Below, in pieces: positions 9,013-17,114 of a stretch of DNA of 64,000 nucleotides. Each line of letters opens with the position of its first letter. The stretch's first letter is position 1. The translations under genes were made by a program, and so were the position numbers. Source of the stretch: Thiofilum sp. (GTDB lineage: Bacteria > Pseudomonadota > Gammaproteobacteria > Thiotrichales > Thiotrichaceae); the NCBI RefSeq assembly GCF_016711335.1, contig NZ_JADJTF010000001.1, positions 1,240,001-1,304,000 of the forward strand, given 5' to 3'. Below the pieces are notes generated by a model. It was not told where the DNA came from, did no database searches, and was given only the letters and a program-made list of their open reading frames with translations.

Positions 9013-9786
9013 ATGTATGTAGTGCGTAGGGTAGCGGTAGTGTTATTAAGCTGCTTATTACTAGGATGTAATGACCCGCAGGAAGCAACTAAACCAACAA
9101 CCACAACCGATAGTGCTCGTGTTGCGAGTATAGCTACCAGTGTAGGTACATTAAAGATTGCAATAGGCGAGAATACTACGCCAGATAGTTTGTTTTTAGA
9201 CGGTGAATTAGTATTTCAACGCGAGCGTGAGCAATTACGTTTTTATGGTCAGCAACGGCGTAGTGCAGATGAGGCGGTCTTAGTGGGGTCTAGTTGTGGG
9301 GTGAGTTGTCCTACAGAGCAACTATTTTGGATATTACTCAAAGCAGGAACTAAACCCCTCATTATTGAAGATCGGCAGTTTTATGCTTATCCATTAGATA
9401 TAAAAATTTTACCGACCGAGGATGACAAGCTAACGGTAGATTTAGGCTTTAGTCAAAAGCAGCGGCGTTATGCTGATTTAGTGGAGCAAAGTTTAAGTTT
9501 CAGATTAGAGCCGGTTGCCGAAAATGATAAGGCTTTAACTGGTGATTTATGTACTTGGCTCCATACTGAAACGCTACCTGCCTGCATAAATGCACGTACT
9601 ACCGAACCGGATTGTGTTAGCCCCCAAACTGAATTCCCTGACTATATTGATCAGCGCTTAGGCATGATCAATGAGTATCCGGGCTATAACAAAGATGTTT
9701 TTGACGCCTTATGTGCGAATGCTTGTGCTAAAGAGGATATTCCCGATTACAAAACCTTTGCTAATACTGTTTGTGGTATTCGTTGA
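9013..9786 (+). CDS. Hypothetical lipoprotein
   Basis: I do not recognise the family. The 257-residue product starts MYVVRRVAVVLLSCLLLGCN, a signal peptide with a lipobox whose cysteine is residue 19, so it should be a lipid-anchored envelope protein. The mature part is mixed alpha/beta with eight or so further cysteines. These include CGVSC near the middle and a Cys-rich tail (DALCANACAKED, TVCGIR) that suggests disulfides in the periplasm. A GCGGAG ribosome site precedes the ATG. It ends 12 bases before bioA and may be co-transcribed with it, but nothing in it suggests a biotin-related role. Confidence 0.8.
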   Translation: MYVVRRVAVVLLSCLLLGCNDPQEATKPTTTTDSARVASIATSVGTLKIAIGENTTPDSLFLDGELVFQREREQLRFYGQQRRSADEAVLVGSSCGVSCPTEQLFWILLKAGTKPLIIEDRQFYAYPLDIKILPTEDDKLTVDLGFSQKQRRYADLVEQSLSFRLEPVAENDKALTGDLCTWLHTETLPACINARTTEPDCVSPQTEFPDYIDQRLGMINEYPGYNKDVFDALCANACAKEDIPDYKTFANTVCGIR

Positions 9787-9798
9787 GGTATTAACCCT

Positions 9799-11103
9799 AT
9801 GACAATAGATTGGGTTCAAGTAGATCGTCAGCATGTCTGGCATCCGTTCACGCAAGAAAAAACAGCGCCTTTACCTGTGGAAATTCGTTCAGCACAAGGC
9901 GCATGGCTATATGCGCAAGATGGACGACGTTTTTTAGATTTGGTGTCTTCATGGTGGGTCAATTTACACGGTCACGCTCACCCCACGATTGCAGAGGCTA
10001 TAGCTAAACAGGCTCATACGCTTGAGCAAGTGATGTTTGCGGGCTTTACTCATCAACCTGCGGTTGAGCTGGCTTATGAATTAGTACAACGTTTGCCTGC
10101 TGGTCTAACGCGCGTATTTTATTCCGATAATGGCTCGACTGCGATTGAAGTGGCTCTCAAAATTGCGCTGCAATATTGGCGTAATCAAGGTCAACATCGT
10201 AAACGCTTTGCTGTGTTTGATGGCTCTTATCATGGCGATACGGTGGGGGCGATGTCAGTTGGGCAAGGCTCACAATTTTTTACTCATTATCAAGCACTAC
10301 TCTTTCACGTTGACGTGCTGCCTTACCCGCTCACTTGGGATAATGATCCACATATTGAGCAAAAAGAGGCGGTTGCTCTGCAAGCTTTTGATGCCTATTT
10401 ACAGCGCTATGCTCATGAAATTGCCGGAGTACTCATCGAGCCTTTAGTGCAAGGGGCTTCGGGCATGCGTATGTGTCGCCCGCAATTTTTGCAAGGCTTA
10501 AGTCAGCGTGCTAAAGCAGCGGGAGTGTTATTACTGTTTGATGAAGTCATGACGGGGTTTGGGCGCACGGGGCAATGGTTTGCGTCGCATACTGCCAAGG
10601 TAACGCCCGATATTATTTGTTTGTCTAAGGGTATTACCGCAGGTTTTCTGCCTTTATCAGTAACCGTCTGTAGTGAGCAGGTGTATCAAGCCTTTTTAGG
10701 TGAAAGTTTTGATCGTGCGTTTGTGCATGGTCATTCGTTTACCGCTAATCCATTAGGCTGTGCAGCGGCTATAGCTTCGCTACAAGTTTTTAAAGCAGAA
10801 AATACCTTAGCCAAATTACCGCAAATTGAACGTTGGCATCGTCAATACTTAGAGCCATTATTACATCATGCTAAAGTCGAGCAGGTACGAGTGTGTGGCA
10901 CGATTGCAGCATTTAATGTGAAAGCCTCCGAAACAGGTTATGCCTCTTCAGTAGGTGAACGCTTTAAAGCCTTTTTTATGAAGCATGGTGTGTTATTGCG
11001 TCCCTTAGGAAATACGGTTTATTTATTGCCTCCCTATTGCATTACTGAAGAAGAGTTAGCATTAGGTTATCAGGTGATTGAAAAAGCTTTAAATGATCTG
11101 TAA
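9799..11103 (+). CDS. bioA: Adenosylmethionine-8-amino-7-oxononanoate aminotransferase
   Basis: BioA transfers the amino group of S-adenosylmethionine to 7-keto-8-aminopelargonate, making 7,8-diaminopelargonate in biotin synthesis. The 434 residues match the usual length. The N-terminus HVWHPFTQEK and the loop SSWWVNLHGHAHP are hallmarks of BioA rather than other class III transaminases. Further on are LLFDEVMTGFGRTG and the PLP-binding lysine in CLSKGITAGFLPLS. HGHSFTANPLGCAAA supports the assignment. No other bio gene is adjacent, so the rest of the pathway is elsewhere. Confidence 0.95.
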   Translation: MTIDWVQVDRQHVWHPFTQEKTAPLPVEIRSAQGAWLYAQDGRRFLDLVSSWWVNLHGHAHPTIAEAIAKQAHTLEQVMFAGFTHQPAVELAYELVQRLPAGLTRVFYSDNGSTAIEVALKIALQYWRNQGQHRKRFAVFDGSYHGDTVGAMSVGQGSQFFTHYQALLFHVDVLPYPLTWDNDPHIEQKEAVALQAFDAYLQRYAHEIAGVLIEPLVQGASGMRMCRPQFLQGLSQRAKAAGVLLLFDEVMTGFGRTGQWFASHTAKVTPDIICLSKGITAGFLPLSVTVCSEQVYQAFLGESFDRAFVHGHSFTANPLGCAAAIASLQVFKAENTLAKLPQIERWHRQYLEPLLHHAKVEQVRVCGTIAAFNVKASETGYASSVGERFKAFFMKHGVLLRPLGNTVYLLPPYCITEEELALGYQVIEKALNDL

Positions 11104-11131
11104 ATGCAATAAAGAATAATGCCTTGATCGA

Positions 11132-12652
11132 TTAAGATAAGTGTCTGTATTGCCGTGCACTATGAGGCGTCTTAGCGATCGTCTGTTGATTAATATTTTG
11201 CCTCTGAGTTAATTCAGGTTTAAAAGGAATCTGTCCTTTTTGACCTGTTTTAGCATAATCTTGTAATAAAGCGTCTTCCAGTTGCGCTAAATCAAGCCCT
11301 AGCATCTCTTGTCCTGCTTGATGAATGAAGCTAAATAAACGTGGTAACGCAATCTGATGCGTTTGAGTTGATGCTTGATAAAGCCAAGCGGTTAATTGCC
11401 AAAAGCGCTCAAAGGGTTGCTCACCTAATAATAGTGGTAAAGTAGCCTCAAAACGTCCTGAATTACCAATCATATCCCAATAACGTGCAAAGCGATTCAT
11501 ATGCTGCATAGTTTGAAAGTCAATACAATCGGTTTTTAAAATATTATAGGGTGTCTGAGGATTGTAAATCATTTTAAAGTTTTCAGTATGCCGAATAATC
11601 GGTGTGCCACGTAAACGCTTTAATATACCTACTTGAATTTCATGTGGATTGAGTGCAATCAACTGATTAAAACCTTGTCCAAAGCTGGCTAAGTCTTCAC
11701 TAGGTAAACCAAAAATGAGATCAGTATGTAGGTGTGCAGTGGTATTTTCTCTCAGCCACTTAATATTAGCCTTAGATTTTTCATTGTCTTGCTTGCGACT
11801 GATTAAATTTTGTACTTCTGGATTGAATGTTTGAATACCAATTTCAAATTGCAGGCTTCCTGAAGGGAATTGCTGAATTTTATCTTTTAGTGCCTCAGGT
11901 AAATGATCTGGTATTAGTTCAAAGTGTAAAAAGGTTTTATCATCAATCCTCTTAAGAAAGAAATCTAGAATAGCTAGTGTAGTGGGAGTTTTTAAATTAA
12001 AGGTTCGATCTACAAATTTAAAATGACGTAATCCTCGTTGCCATAGTTTATCCATTGCTTGCAAAAAACGCTCTAACTCAAAAGGATAAGCTGTTTTATC
12101 TAAAGCTGAGAGACAAAATTCACATTTGAAGGGGCAACCGCGAGAGGCTTCTACATACACAAAGCGCTGTTGAATATCCTCATCGGTGTAATAGTCATAG
12201 GGCAGGGCTAGTTGAGCTAAAGGTGCTTGCATCCCTGCTATGACTTTACTAATAGGAAGTTGGTGTTGTAGGAGCTGGGAGCATAGTTGATAGAAACTAA
12301 TTTCTCCCGCACCGGTAATCACATAGTCTGCCCATTGGGTGATGGTTTGTTGTTCTGTTTCATAACTGACCTCAGGTCCACCTAGCACAATGGTCAAGTT
12401 AGGCTCTAATGCTTTGAGGATTGCGACGAGTTCAGTCGTTTCGGTCACATTCCAAATGTACACACTCAAACCTACGATACGCGGCTTTAAAGCGAGAATT
12501 TGTTCTGCTAGATCCAGCGGGCGTTGATTGATGGTAAATTCTACTATTCGGGTAATAGCTTGATATTCTTGGAGATTGGCATATAGGTAACGCAAACCCA
12601 TAGCAGCATGATGATAACGTGCGTTAAGAGTACTCAAGACAATAGTAGGCAT
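11132..12652 (-). CDS. B12-binding-domain radical SAM protein
   Basis: This is a radical SAM enzyme of about 506 residues with an N-terminal cobalamin-binding-type domain and a central radical SAM barrel. The N-terminal domain has ALKPRIVGLSVYIWN and VLGGPEVSYE. The [4Fe-4S] cluster cysteines are in ASRGCPFKCEFCLSA (CxxxCxxC). A C-terminal region of the DUF4080 kind follows. I chose the ATG at 12650-12652 (MPTIVLSTLNARYHH), since the alternative TTG at 12667 adds only five residues. The B12-type domain here lacks an obvious DxHxxG motif, so it may not bind cobalamin. Substrate unknown. It converges with bioA. Confidence 0.85.
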   Translation of the reverse strand: MPTIVLSTLNARYHHAAMGLRYLYANLQEYQAITRIVEFTINQRPLDLAEQILALKPRIVGLSVYIWNVTETTELVAILKALEPNLTIVLGGPEVSYETEQQTITQWADYVITGAGEISFYQLCSQLLQHQLPISKVIAGMQAPLAQLALPYDYYTDEDIQQRFVYVEASRGCPFKCEFCLSALDKTAYPFELERFLQAMDKLWQRGLRHFKFVDRTFNLKTPTTLAILDFFLKRIDDKTFLHFELIPDHLPEALKDKIQQFPSGSLQFEIGIQTFNPEVQNLISRKQDNEKSKANIKWLRENTTAHLHTDLIFGLPSEDLASFGQGFNQLIALNPHEIQVGILKRLRGTPIIRHTENFKMIYNPQTPYNILKTDCIDFQTMQHMNRFARYWDMIGNSGRFEATLPLLLGEQPFERFWQLTAWLYQASTQTHQIALPRLFSFIHQAGQEMLGLDLAQLEDALLQDYAKTGQKGQIPFKPELTQRQNINQQTIAKTPHSARQYRHLS

Positions 12653-13029
12653 AGAAAGCGTGATCAAAAGACAAATATTAGCCTTAGTGTAACACGCGTT
12701 AGATCAGGCTCTAGTGATAAAGTGAGTCAATCAAAAGGACAATAGTTGAACAGATGGTGAAAATGTCACGCAAAATGTTCAACCGTTTGTACTACCTAAT
12801 CAACTAGATAAGTGGTAGGTCTGTAAAAGGTGCTACATTTTTTATCTTAAATACCACTTTTTTTATAAGTCTATAAGGGTAAATATTGTTCAGTCCAGCA
12901 GTAAAATTTATTTGCATCCAATCGGCTTGAAGCCTTGACATATCAAGGTTAGCGTGCTCATGTGATAGTTTTTTATATATAAGAAATACTATTTTATAAT
13001 AATTAAATTTTATCAAAAACGGGGTTTGT
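12653..13029. other. Intergenic region upstream of the radical SAM gene
   Basis: This AT-rich stretch holds the promoter region of the radical SAM gene and the nested dyad described separately. A 70-codon minus-strand frame at 12804-13016 is rich in Ile, Lys and Tyr, has no ribosome site and looks like chance translation of AT-rich DNA. Confidence 0.5.
12745..12783. promoter_or_regulatory. Nested dyad, possible operator
   Basis: GTTGAACA (12745-12752) and TGTTCAAC (12776-12783) form a perfect 8-bp inverted repeat. A second repeat, GTGA/TCAC, lies inside it. It is about 95 bases upstream of the radical SAM gene. It could be a repressor site or a cruciform; no known regulator consensus was matched. 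Confidence 0.35.
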
Positions 13030-13058
13030 GTGACATCACGGGTCTTTTTGCTTACAAT
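13030..13058 (+). promoter_or_regulatory. Strong sigma70-type promoter
   Basis: GTGACA (13030-13035) and TACAAT (13053-13058) are separated by exactly 17 bases, each one mismatch from consensus. Transcription would start near 13065, about 30 bases before the 45-codon frame at 13094 and 300 bases before the 3D-domain gene. Confidence 0.6.
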
Positions 13059-13093
13059 CCCCTCCGTGGATTAAGCCACTTTGTTAATCATTT

Positions 13094-13231
13094 ATGAACA
13101 ATACAACCAATGGTGACTGTCGAAAGGCGTTATTAATCAATACCTTTCAGTATGACGGAGCCAACTACAAATTAGTCAAAACCAAGCGTATTGGGGAGCT
13201 TTCTACTCTGGAGGGCATCCACACCACGTAG
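13094..13231 (+). CDS. Possible 45-residue small protein
   Basis: An ATG-to-TAG frame encodes MNNTTNGDCRKALLINTFQY followed by DGANYKLVKTKRIGELSTLEG and IHTT. It lies just behind a good promoter and ahead of two hairpins. The composition is soluble and protein-like, with no transmembrane segment, and I recognise no family. There is no clear Shine-Dalgarno sequence, so it could also be a leader or a non-coding transcript upstream of the 3D-domain gene. A short hairpin (GTGG/CCAC, 13066-13079) would sit at the very 5' end of the mRNA. Confidence 0.4.
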   Translation: MNNTTNGDCRKALLINTFQYDGANYKLVKTKRIGELSTLEGIHTT

Positions 13232-13251
13232 TCAATAGTCTCTACTCCCCT

Positions 13252-13298
13252 ATTTTTCAAAGACTTAGTTGAAAAATCAGATACTTAATTGGTATCTG
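13252..13298 (+). other. Two consecutive perfect hairpins
   Basis: ATTTTTCAA/TTGAAAAAT (13252-13277, 9-bp stem) is followed at once by CAGATAC/GTATCTG (13278-13298, 7-bp stem). They lie between the small frame and the 3D-domain gene. They may terminate or process the upstream transcript; a T-rich tract follows only 20 bases later (13318-13330), so classic termination is uncertain. Confidence 0.5.
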
Positions 13299-13360
13299 TG
13301 GGGATCGTTTGCGCTATTTTTTTGGTTTTTGAAATGCAATGAATTAAATAGGTTATTGTT

Positions 13361-13753
13361 ATGTCTATGTTTACTCGTTTAACCCTGATGGCAGTCTTGT
13401 CATTAGCTTCCGCTGAGACCAGTATTGCTGCCAAAAAGCAGACGCAGACTTTACGCGTAACAGCGACCGCTTATAATGCAGTCCCTGCCCAAACTGATGC
13501 TACACCTGATATCGCGGCTTGGGGTGATCGCTTAACACCTAATATGAAAGCTATCGCAGTATCAAGGGACTTATTGCATGAGTATGGTCTAAAGCGTAAT
13601 TCTGTGGTGCGTATCAGTGGTTTACCTGGTGAATACCGAGTGTTAGATAAAATGCACTCGCGCTGGAACCGTAAAATTGACATTTTCATGGGCAAAGATG
13701 AGCGTCGTGCAAGACGCTGGGGACGCCGTAATGTCACGATTGAATGGAAATAA
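13361..13753 (+). CDS. 3D-domain exported protein
   Basis: This is a 130-residue protein with a signal peptide (MSMFTRLTLMAVLSLASAETS, cleavage near residue 23) and one 3D domain, named for three conserved aspartates. It has LRVTATAYNAVPAQTD, AAWGDRLTP, IAVSRDLL, YRVLDKMHSRWNRKIDIFMG and WGRRNVTIEW. The fold is the double-psi barrel found at the C-terminus of the lytic transglycosylase MltA and in stationary-phase cell-wall proteins. A role in binding or cutting peptidoglycan in the periplasm is likely but no catalytic domain other than the barrel is present. It is transcribed alone and converges with hisH. Confidence 0.85.
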   Translation: MSMFTRLTLMAVLSLASAETSIAAKKQTQTLRVTATAYNAVPAQTDATPDIAAWGDRLTPNMKAIAVSRDLLHEYGLKRNSVVRISGLPGEYRVLDKMHSRWNRKIDIFMGKDERRARRWGRRNVTIEWK

Positions 13754-13775
13754 ACAACACTTAACGTAAGAAACC

Positions 13776-13810
13776 AGTAAGCCCATGTCCTAGTCAAGCA
13801 TGGGCTTTAC
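13776..13810. terminator. Bidirectional terminator between the 3D gene and hisH
   Basis: AAGCCCATG (13779-13787) pairs with CATGGGCTT (13799-13807), a 9-bp perfect stem with an 11-base loop, placed exactly between two convergent genes. The flanking T-runs are weak on both sides. Confidence 0.65.
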
Positions 13811-13815
13811 TTTGA

Positions 13816-14463
13816 TTAAATAGACCAGTTAACAAAATTTTCTAAGAGCCTTAGACCATCACGGGCTGATTTTTCGGGATGACATTGAATAGCAAACACA
13901 TTATCCGCTGCCAGCGCTGAAGTATAATGAACGCCATAATCCGTCATACCTGCTTGTAAGCCATTATTTTCAGGCACTACATAATAACTATGCACAAAAT
14001 AGAATCGCGCCCCGTCTTCAATGCCTCTCCAAAGGGGATGAGATTGCATCTGCCAAACTTGATTCCAGCCCATTTGTGGTATTTTTAAGCGTTCGGTATC
14101 AGGTGACGCTGAGGCACTATGAGCCGTACTAAAATGTTTCACTTGACCTGCATATAAGCCTAAACAACTAATTCCCTGATTTTCATCAGAGTGTTGCATC
14201 AGGACTTGCATACCCATACAGATCCCAAGAAAGGGCTTTGTTTTAGTGACCTCTAATACCACTTCAGCCAAGCCCAAACGATATAACTCCCCCATACAAT
14301 CGCGTGCCGCCCCTTGTCCGGGAAACACAATACGATCAGCACTTAAGATCAGTTTTGGATCAGAGGTAATGTCGATTTGCGCCATAGGAGCAACATGTTG
14401 TACAGCACGTCCTACAGAATGTAGATTGCCCATGTTGTAATTAATAATGGCAATACGCTCCAT
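13816..14463 (-). CDS. hisH: Imidazole glycerol phosphate synthase glutaminase subunit
   Basis: HisH releases ammonia from glutamine and passes it to HisF, which makes imidazole glycerol phosphate and AICAR in histidine synthesis. The 215 residues are of normal length. The nucleophile is Cys82 in PFLGICMGMQVLM, the class I amidotransferase elbow, and the His/Glu pair is in FAIQCHPEKSARDG. The N-terminus IAIINYNMGNLHSV is characteristic. The start codon overlaps the hisB stop (TAATG), so translation is coupled. Unusually, hisA and hisF do not follow: the next gene is convergent, so HisF must be encoded elsewhere. Confidence 0.96.
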   Translation of the reverse strand: MERIAIINYNMGNLHSVGRAVQHVAPMAQIDITSDPKLILSADRIVFPGQGAARDCMGELYRLGLAEVVLEVTKTKPFLGICMGMQVLMQHSDENQGISCLGLYAGQVKHFSTAHSASASPDTERLKIPQMGWNQVWQMQSHPLWRGIEDGARFYFVHSYYVVPENNGLQAGMTDYGVHYTSALAADNVFAIQCHPEKSARDGLRLLENFVNWSI

Positions 14464-15056
14464 TACAAGGCTCCCTTAGTCGAGGGCAAAATATCTCCCA
14501 TACGAGGGTCACGTTCCATGGCCATACGCAAAGCGCGACCAAACGCTTTAAATACCGTTTCTACAATGTGGTGTGCATTACGTCCACGCAGATTATCAAT
14601 ATGTAAAGTGACTAAGGCGTGATTGACAAAGCCCTGAAAAAACTCATAAAACAGATCCGTATCAAATTGACCAATATGGGAACGTTTGTAATCTACATGG
14701 TGTTCTAGCCCCGGACGTCCGGAAAAATCAATCACCACCCGTGACAAAGCTTCATCTAGCGGTACATAGGCGTGACCGTAGCGGCGAATACCTTTTTTGT
14801 CTCCGATAGCTTGTTTAAAGGCTTGTCCTAAGCTAATCCCAATATCTTCCACACTATGATGATCATCAATATGGCGATCACCTTGGCACTCAATCTCTAT
14901 ATCAATCATGCCATGGCGAGCAATTTGATCCAGCATGTGCTCTAAAAAAGGAATACCGGTATTAAAACGTGCTATACCAGTACCATCTAGATTCACTCGA
15001 ACCTTGATTTGGGTTTCTAAAGTGTTGCGTTCAATGTGAGCAATACGATCAGTCAT
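14463..15056 (-). CDS. hisB: Imidazoleglycerol-phosphate dehydratase
   Basis: This enzyme dehydrates imidazole glycerol phosphate to imidazole acetol phosphate in histidine synthesis. The 197 residues cover the dehydratase alone, without the N-terminal phosphatase fused in enterobacteria. The metal-binding histidine motifs DDHHSVEDIGI and the later ARNAHHIVE-like motif (GRNAHHIVETVFKAFGRAL) are both present. Its stop overlaps the hisH start. It lies 48 bases downstream of rnd on the same strand. HisB makes what HisH/HisF feed, so the two-gene unit is coherent although incomplete as a his operon. Confidence 0.96.
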   Translation of the reverse strand: MTDRIAHIERNTLETQIKVRVNLDGTGIARFNTGIPFLEHMLDQIARHGMIDIEIECQGDRHIDDHHSVEDIGISLGQAFKQAIGDKKGIRRYGHAYVPLDEALSRVVIDFSGRPGLEHHVDYKRSHIGQFDTDLFYEFFQGFVNHALVTLHIDNLRGRNAHHIVETVFKAFGRALRMAMERDPRMGDILPSTKGAL

Positions 15057-15104
15057 AGTAGTAAGAATTTATACAGAGGTGCAGGAAAGCAGCAGTGTAG
15101 CATA

Positions 15105-16244
15105 TTAACCTTGTAATAAGACCTTTTGCTGATTGACTGCTAAGGTTTTTTTACCCGCTAAAATAGCCTCGAACACTTCATTAAGAATGCTACCGCGCCA
15201 ATCCTCGGACAAAGCAGTGCGTTGTTCAATCAACATTTTTTCAATTTGAGGGCGGGTAGCGAGCATTTGTGGTGAAATATTGTAGTGCAAGGCTTGTTGT
15301 CCCACTACCACCATCAATAAATCAGTCAATAAGGCTAATTCAGCATCTAAAGTACGGCGTCGGGTGGGTTGCGGCCATTCGCTCGCGGGCAGTTTAAGAC
15401 CTGTTTGAATGAGTTTAAGCCACTGCGCCCCCGCTTGTTGAATAGTCTCGTCTTTTAAGCCACGAATGGTTTTGAAATCCTCTAGCTTTTGAATGCGCAT
15501 ACGTGCCATATCCACTAATATGTCATCGGATAACAGCCAACGTTTAGGTAGGTTTTTATGTAGAGCCTCAGATTCACGCCATGCCGCTAATTCGCGCAAT
15601 ACAGACAGTTGCTGAGGTTTTAACAATTGATTGTTTTTAACTCGCTTCCAACTTTCTCTTGTATCTACCGTATACGTGCTAGGATCTGTGAGCTTGGCAA
15701 ATGATTTATAAACCCATTGATCACGTTGCAGCGCTTTGAGCTGTTGTTGCAGGATAGGGTAAATTTGCTTGAGATAACGCACATCATCAATCGCATAATC
15801 TAATTGTTCATGCCTGAGAGGGCGAGCAGCCCAATCGGTGCGTGATTGAGACTTATCTAAATTAATCCCTAAGAGCGACTCGACCAAGCGCCCATAACCT
15901 AGTTGATCACCTAGCCCTAAAACTGCTGCGGCTATTTGAGTATCAAAAACAGGGGTTGGTACTTGCCCACTCAAATGATAAAAAATCTCTAGATCTTGAG
16001 AGCCAGCATGTAGGATTTTTAGTAAGTTAGGTTGTTGTAGCCATGCCCACAAAGGGCTTAAATCGTTAATAGTGAGTGGGTCAATACAAACTAAGCGTTT
16101 TTCGGTGGCTAGTTGTATCAAGCACAATTGAGGGTAATAGGTTTTTTCCCGAATAAACTCGGTGTCTAGTGCCACCCATGAAGCTGCACTTAAATCAGCG
16201 AGCAAAATCTGTAACTCATTTGTAGTGGCAATATAGTCAAACAT
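15105..16244 (-). CDS. rnd: Ribonuclease D
   Basis: RNase D is a 3'-5' exoribonuclease that trims tRNA precursors. The 379 residues contain the DEDDy exonuclease domain: ALDTEFIREKTYYPQL (Asp and Glu of motif I), VFDTQIAAAVLG (motif II) and YAIDDVRYLKQIY (motif III with its tyrosine). An HRDC domain follows near residues 210-290 (LRELAAWRESEALHKNLP). The length and domain order match the bacterial family. It begins an apparent minus-strand run that continues to hisB and hisH. Confidence 0.94.
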   Translation of the reverse strand: MFDYIATTNELQILLADLSAASWVALDTEFIREKTYYPQLCLIQLATEKRLVCIDPLTINDLSPLWAWLQQPNLLKILHAGSQDLEIFYHLSGQVPTPVFDTQIAAAVLGLGDQLGYGRLVESLLGINLDKSQSRTDWAARPLRHEQLDYAIDDVRYLKQIYPILQQQLKALQRDQWVYKSFAKLTDPSTYTVDTRESWKRVKNNQLLKPQQLSVLRELAAWRESEALHKNLPKRWLLSDDILVDMARMRIQKLEDFKTIRGLKDETIQQAGAQWLKLIQTGLKLPASEWPQPTRRRTLDAELALLTDLLMVVVGQQALHYNISPQMLATRPQIEKMLIEQRTALSEDWRGSILNEVFEAILAGKKTLAVNQQKVLLQG

Positions 16245-16634
16245 AAGAAATCTTAATGAGGATAGTCTAAAACAAAGCGAGACTGTTTAGTGTAAGCGTT
16301 TACTGAGCGTTTATAAACGTAGTTTTGTAAACCTAAAATCAGCTAGTTAGCTAAGTCTCTGATGGGCTTGATCAGGACGCTCTAGTCACTTTCTGGAAAA
16401 ATAGTTGCGCAGTAAATCTAAATGGTTGAATAAGTTAAGTTATTTATTTTATTTAATTGACAGGTTGATAAATTTAATGGAGACTGAATAAGCGTAGCAC
16501 TTGGCAGGTGAAAGTGATGATTGTTGAATAGTGCGCTGGGTGCTGCCCCAACCGCTAGTTGGATTTTTACACACTTGTTGTAATTGCTCAAAACCCAGTT
16601 CTAGAACTGGGTTTTTGGTATGAGCGCAAATTAA
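16245..16634. other. Intergenic region between smg and rnd
   Basis: No protein gene is seen. It holds the smg terminator at 16590-16615. A second small hairpin, CCAAC/GTTGG followed by ATTTTT (16548-16567), faces the plus strand although no plus-strand gene precedes it. A TTGACA at 16457-16462 has no good -10 partner. The rnd promoter should lie near 16250-16330. Confidence 0.45.
16590..16615. terminator. Terminator downstream of smg
   Basis: AAAACCCAGTTCT and AGAACTGGGTTTT form a perfect palindrome of 26 bases, flanked by T-runs on both strands. It sits 20 bases after the smg stop and can work in both directions. Confidence 0.8.
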
Positions 16635-17108
16635 TTAATGTAAAATGGTGCTAGCAAAATCAGTATTATCAAAGGTTTGTAAGCGAGTAGTGTAAGGATA
16701 TTCAGGACGATTCATCACCACCATTTGCACAACCCACTGGAGTCGAGCTAAATCAAACTCCATATCTTGTAAAGCTATGACTCTATCAATCACCTGCTCG
16801 CGTTCTGCTGCGGTGAGTAGTCCTTGTTTCTCAAGTTGTAATAAATAATCTTGGCATTCAATATCTAACCATTGCTGTTCAAACGTCGTGAATACTCGTA
16901 AGGATTGAGGGTGATGAGTCGGTGCAACACTATGTGCTGTATCACCTAAACTTTCTAACCAATCAAAAGCACGTAGGATTTCACCCGTATGAAAGCCAGC
17001 ACTTTGTAAATAATCCTGTAAAACTTCTCTATCTTCCTCAAGCTGATCTTCCATACTTGGATAGGTATCAAACAGGTAGAACAATACATCCAGCGTGTTT
17101 TCTTTCAT
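16635..17108 (-). CDS. smg: Smg family protein (DUF494)
   Basis: This 157-residue protein matches the Smg family, known by its constant place after dprA in proteobacteria. It begins MKENTLDVLFYLFDTYPSMED and has LQSAGFHTGEILRAFDWLESL and the acidic, helical C-terminal half with DIECQDYLLQLEKQGLLT. Its biochemical role is not established in general. It lies 6 bases after dprA and is clearly co-transcribed with it. A strong palindromic terminator follows. Confidence 0.88.
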   Translation of the reverse strand: MKENTLDVLFYLFDTYPSMEDQLEEDREVLQDYLQSAGFHTGEILRAFDWLESLGDTAHSVAPTHHPQSLRVFTTFEQQWLDIECQDYLLQLEKQGLLTAAEREQVIDRVIALQDMEFDLARLQWVVQMVVMNRPEYPYTTRLQTFDNTDFASTILH

Positions 17109-17114
17109 GAAATA

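Noticed and set aside
12804..13016. A 70-codon minus-strand frame
   Set aside because: It is AT-rich, has no ribosome site and reads like chance translation (many Ile, Lys and Tyr).
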